64,000 bases of DNA from the NCBI RefSeq assembly GCF_042683405.1, contig NZ_JBHUJS010000002.1:372001-436000 (forward strand). The letters run 5' to 3'. Below the pieces are notes generated by a model, which saw only the letters and a list, made by a program, of their open reading frames with translations, made no database searches and was not told the origin of the DNA. Each line of letters starts with the position of its first letter. Positions within the stretch are counted from its first letter, which is position 1. A program made the translations under genes and the position numbers. Below, one piece after another: positions 62,378 to 64,000 of the stretch. The DNA comes from Telluria sp042683405 (GTDB lineage Bacteria; Pseudomonadota; Gammaproteobacteria; Burkholderiales; Burkholderiaceae_D).

Positions 62378-62863
62378 ATGCCGTCGTTTGATGTTGTCTC
62401 CGAAGCGGACATGGTCGAAGTGCGCAACGCCATCGACCAGACCAACAAGGAAATCACCACCCGTTTCGATTTCAAAGGCAGCGACGCGCGCGTCGAGCAG
62501 AAGGAAAACGACCTGACCGCCTACGCGGACTCGGAGTTCCAGCTCACCCAGGTCAAGGATGTCATGACCAACAAGCTGGCCAAGCGCAAGGTCGATGTGC
62601 GCTTCCTCGACGAGGGCAAGGTCGAAAAAATCGGTGGCGACAAGGTCAAGCAGGTCATCAAGATCAAGAACGGGATCGAGGGCGACACCGCCAAGAAGAT
62701 CGTCCGCGTGATCAAGGACAGCAAGATGAAAGTGCAGGCAAGCATCCAGGGCGACGCGGTGCGCGTGCAGGGTGCCAAGCGCGACGACCTGCAGGCAGCG
62801 ATGCAGTTGCTGCGCAAGGAAGTTCCGGACACGCCGCTGGAATTCAACAATTTCCGCGACTAA
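62378..62863 (+). CDS. yajQ: YajQ family cyclic di-GMP-binding protein
   Basis: A 161-residue protein of two ferredoxin-like halves. Typical stretches: MPSFDVVSEADMVEVRNAIDQTNKEITTRFDFKGSDARVE, DVMTNKLAKRKVDVRFLD, VKQVIKIKNGIEGDTAKKIVRVIKDSKMKVQASIQGDAVRVQGAKRDDLQAAMQLLR and the ending PLEFNNFRD. Homologues bind nucleotides or c-di-GMP and influence transcription and phage growth in other bacteria. It is divergent from murB and 32 nt before the next gene. Confidence 0.95.
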   Translation: MPSFDVVSEADMVEVRNAIDQTNKEITTRFDFKGSDARVEQKENDLTAYADSEFQLTQVKDVMTNKLAKRKVDVRFLDEGKVEKIGGDKVKQVIKIKNGIEGDTAKKIVRVIKDSKMKVQASIQGDAVRVQGAKRDDLQAAMQLLRKEVPDTPLEFNNFRD

Positions 62864-62895
62864 GGTCCGGCAGCAAACAGCAACAAAGGATTTGA

Positions 62896-64000
62896 ATGAA
62901 ATGCGTTGACGATTTCCGCCTGAAGCTGGGCGGCAAGGAATATGTGCCGATCATGATCGGCGGCATGGGTGTAGATATCTCGACCTCCGAGCTGGCGCTG
63001 GAAGCGGCGCGCCTGGGCGGCATCGGCCACATTTCCGATGCCATGGTGCCCGACGTGTCGGACCGCAAGTTCGACACGACGTTCGTGAAGGACAAGACCA
63101 AGACCTACAAGTTCAATATCAACAATATGGACAAGTCGGTGGTCAAGTTCGACCTCGAACGCCTGGCCGAAGCGACCCGCCTGCACGTGGGCTCGACCAT
63201 GCAGGCCAAGCAGGGCAACGGCCTGATCTTCGTGAACTGCATGGAAAAGCTGACCATGAACGCGCCGCGCGAGACGCTGCAGACGCGCATGTCGGCGGCC
63301 CTGGACGCGGGCATCGACGGCATCACCATGTCGGCCGGCCTGCACCTCGGTTCGTTCGCGCTGATCGCCGACCATCCGCGCTTCCGCGACGCCTTCCTGG
63401 GCATCATCGTGTCCTCGGTGCGCGCGCTGCAGCTGTTCCTGCGCAAGGTTTCCAAGCTCAACCGCCTGCCCGACTACATCATCGTCGAAGGCCCGCTCGC
63501 AGGCGGCCACCTCGGCTTCGGCATGGAAGACTGGAAGGACTACGACCTGCACACCATCATGGACGAGATCCACGCGTTCATGAAGGCCGAGCAGCTGGAC
63601 ATTCCGCTGATCGCCGCGGGCGGCATCTTTACCGGCAGCGACGCCGTGAGCTTCCTGGAAAAAGGCGCGGGCGGCGTACAGGTGGCGACCCGTTTCACCG
63701 TGACGCACGAATGCGGCCTGCCGGCCGACGTGAAGCAGGAATACTTCAAGGCAAGCGAAGAGGACATCATCGTCAACGGCGTCTCGCCGACGGGCTATCC
63801 GATGCGCATGCTGAAGAACACGCCTGCGATCGGTTCGGGCATCCGTCCGGGCTGCGAGTCGTATGGCTACCTGCTGGACGCGACCGGCAACTGTTCCTAC
63901 ATCAACTCGTACAACCGCGAGGTGCTGGCCAATCCGGACGCCAAGCAGGTAGTGGTGATGGACAAGACTTGCCTGTGCACGCACATGCGCAACTTCAATT
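62896..64000 (+). CDS. Nitronate monooxygenase-like (NPD/2-nitropropane dioxygenase family) FMN protein, partial
   Basis: 368 codons visible before the right edge. A TIM-barrel flavoprotein: YVPIMIGGMGVDISTSELALEAARLGGIGHIS at the start, DGITMSAGLHLG, DYIIVEGPLAGGHLGFG (FMN phosphate region) and IPLIAAGGIFTGSDAVSFLEKGAGGVQVATRF. The substitution IGGMGVDIS for the usual PMAGGVS-type opening and the C-terminal extension with NCSYINSYNREVL and TCLCTHMRNFN (cysteine-rich) are unlike short nitronate monooxygenases. They fit the larger NPD subfamily of unknown substrate. A ribosome site AAGGA precedes the ATG at 62896. It may be cotranscribed with yajQ. Confidence 0.85.
   Translation, partial: MKCVDDFRLKLGGKEYVPIMIGGMGVDISTSELALEAARLGGIGHISDAMVPDVSDRKFDTTFVKDKTKTYKFNINNMDKSVVKFDLERLAEATRLHVGSTMQAKQGNGLIFVNCMEKLTMNAPRETLQTRMSAALDAGIDGITMSAGLHLGSFALIADHPRFRDAFLGIIVSSVRALQLFLRKVSKLNRLPDYIIVEGPLAGGHLGFGMEDWKDYDLHTIMDEIHAFMKAEQLDIPLIAAGGIFTGSDAVSFLEKGAGGVQVATRFTVTHECGLPADVKQEYFKASEEDIIVNGVSPTGYPMRMLKNTPAIGSGIRPGCESYGYLLDATGNCSYINSYNREVLANPDAKQVVVMDKTCLCTHMRNFN

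Overview
The window is a 64 kb stretch of high-GC, gene-dense chromosome. It most resembles a betaproteobacterium of the Oxalobacteraceae (Massilia/Janthinobacterium-like). The case is an inference from gene content and order: a complete ybgC-tolQRAB-pal-cpoB cluster followed by a tRNA-Lys, a glyA-nrdR-minor pilin-ribD-ribE block, type IV pilus genes with PilY1, and a RibB carrying a degenerate RibA-like domain. I see no prophage, insertion sequence, CRISPR array or conjugation module. Nearly all of it reads as core chromosome.

Layout. 1-4.8 kb: a RibBX-like riboflavin gene running off the left edge, a divergent secreted M16 zinc protease, and ribE. 4.8-12.4 kb (minus strand): ribD lying directly behind a tightly overlapping minor-pilin operon pilV-pilW-pilX-pilY1-pilE-fimT. 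12.5-14.5 kb: nrdR and glyA, with a leader before glyA that matches the ZTP (pfl) riboswitch. 14.6-20.9 kb: a YdfG-like dehydrogenase, a REP-like inverted pair, the complete tol-pal cluster and tRNA-Lys with a textbook promoter. 21-25.4 kb: a chemotaxis receptor, TspO, and two small secreted proteins, one with a HELFH zinc motif. 25.4-33.2 kb: the pair penicillin-binding protein 1C and thioester-containing alpha-2-macroglobulin. 33.4-37.1 kb: a cystine-type transporter, a histidine phosphatase, an NAD(P)H-hydrate dehydratase and a Thr-rich lipoprotein. 37.2-41.6 kb: an RND efflux pump and its lipoprotein adaptor. 41.7-50.6 kb: small membrane proteins (DUF212, DUF475, HPP-CBS), a long Ala/Glu-rich coiled-coil protein, SrkA kinase, a UPF0149/SEC-C protein, a glyoxalase-fold protein, TrxC and oligoribonuclease. 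50.7-56 kb: an M48 protease, PhhB and RsgA in overlapping order, then a large soluble TPR-GAF histidine kinase. 56.2-58.5 kb: argF-argG and a strong terminator. 58.5-64 kb: a secreted ricin-fold lectin with a glycine-rich repeat tail and a coupled secreted partner, a LivK-type binding protein, murB divergent from yajQ, and a nitronate monooxygenase-like protein cut by the right edge.

How they work together. Several genes serve the cell envelope: tol-pal, murB, PbpC plus alpha-2-macroglobulin, the RND pump and the pilus tip genes. Riboflavin genes occur on both sides of the M16 protease, and ribD/ribE appear translationally tied to the pilin operon. glyA and nrdR join one-carbon metabolism to nucleotide metabolism, which fits the ZTP sensor.

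No clearly unprecedented multi-gene system stands out. The items most worth a second look are the ZTP leader, the coiled-coil protein, the lectin/partner pair, the orphan soluble kinase, and two dispersed short repeat families in the intergenic gaps.
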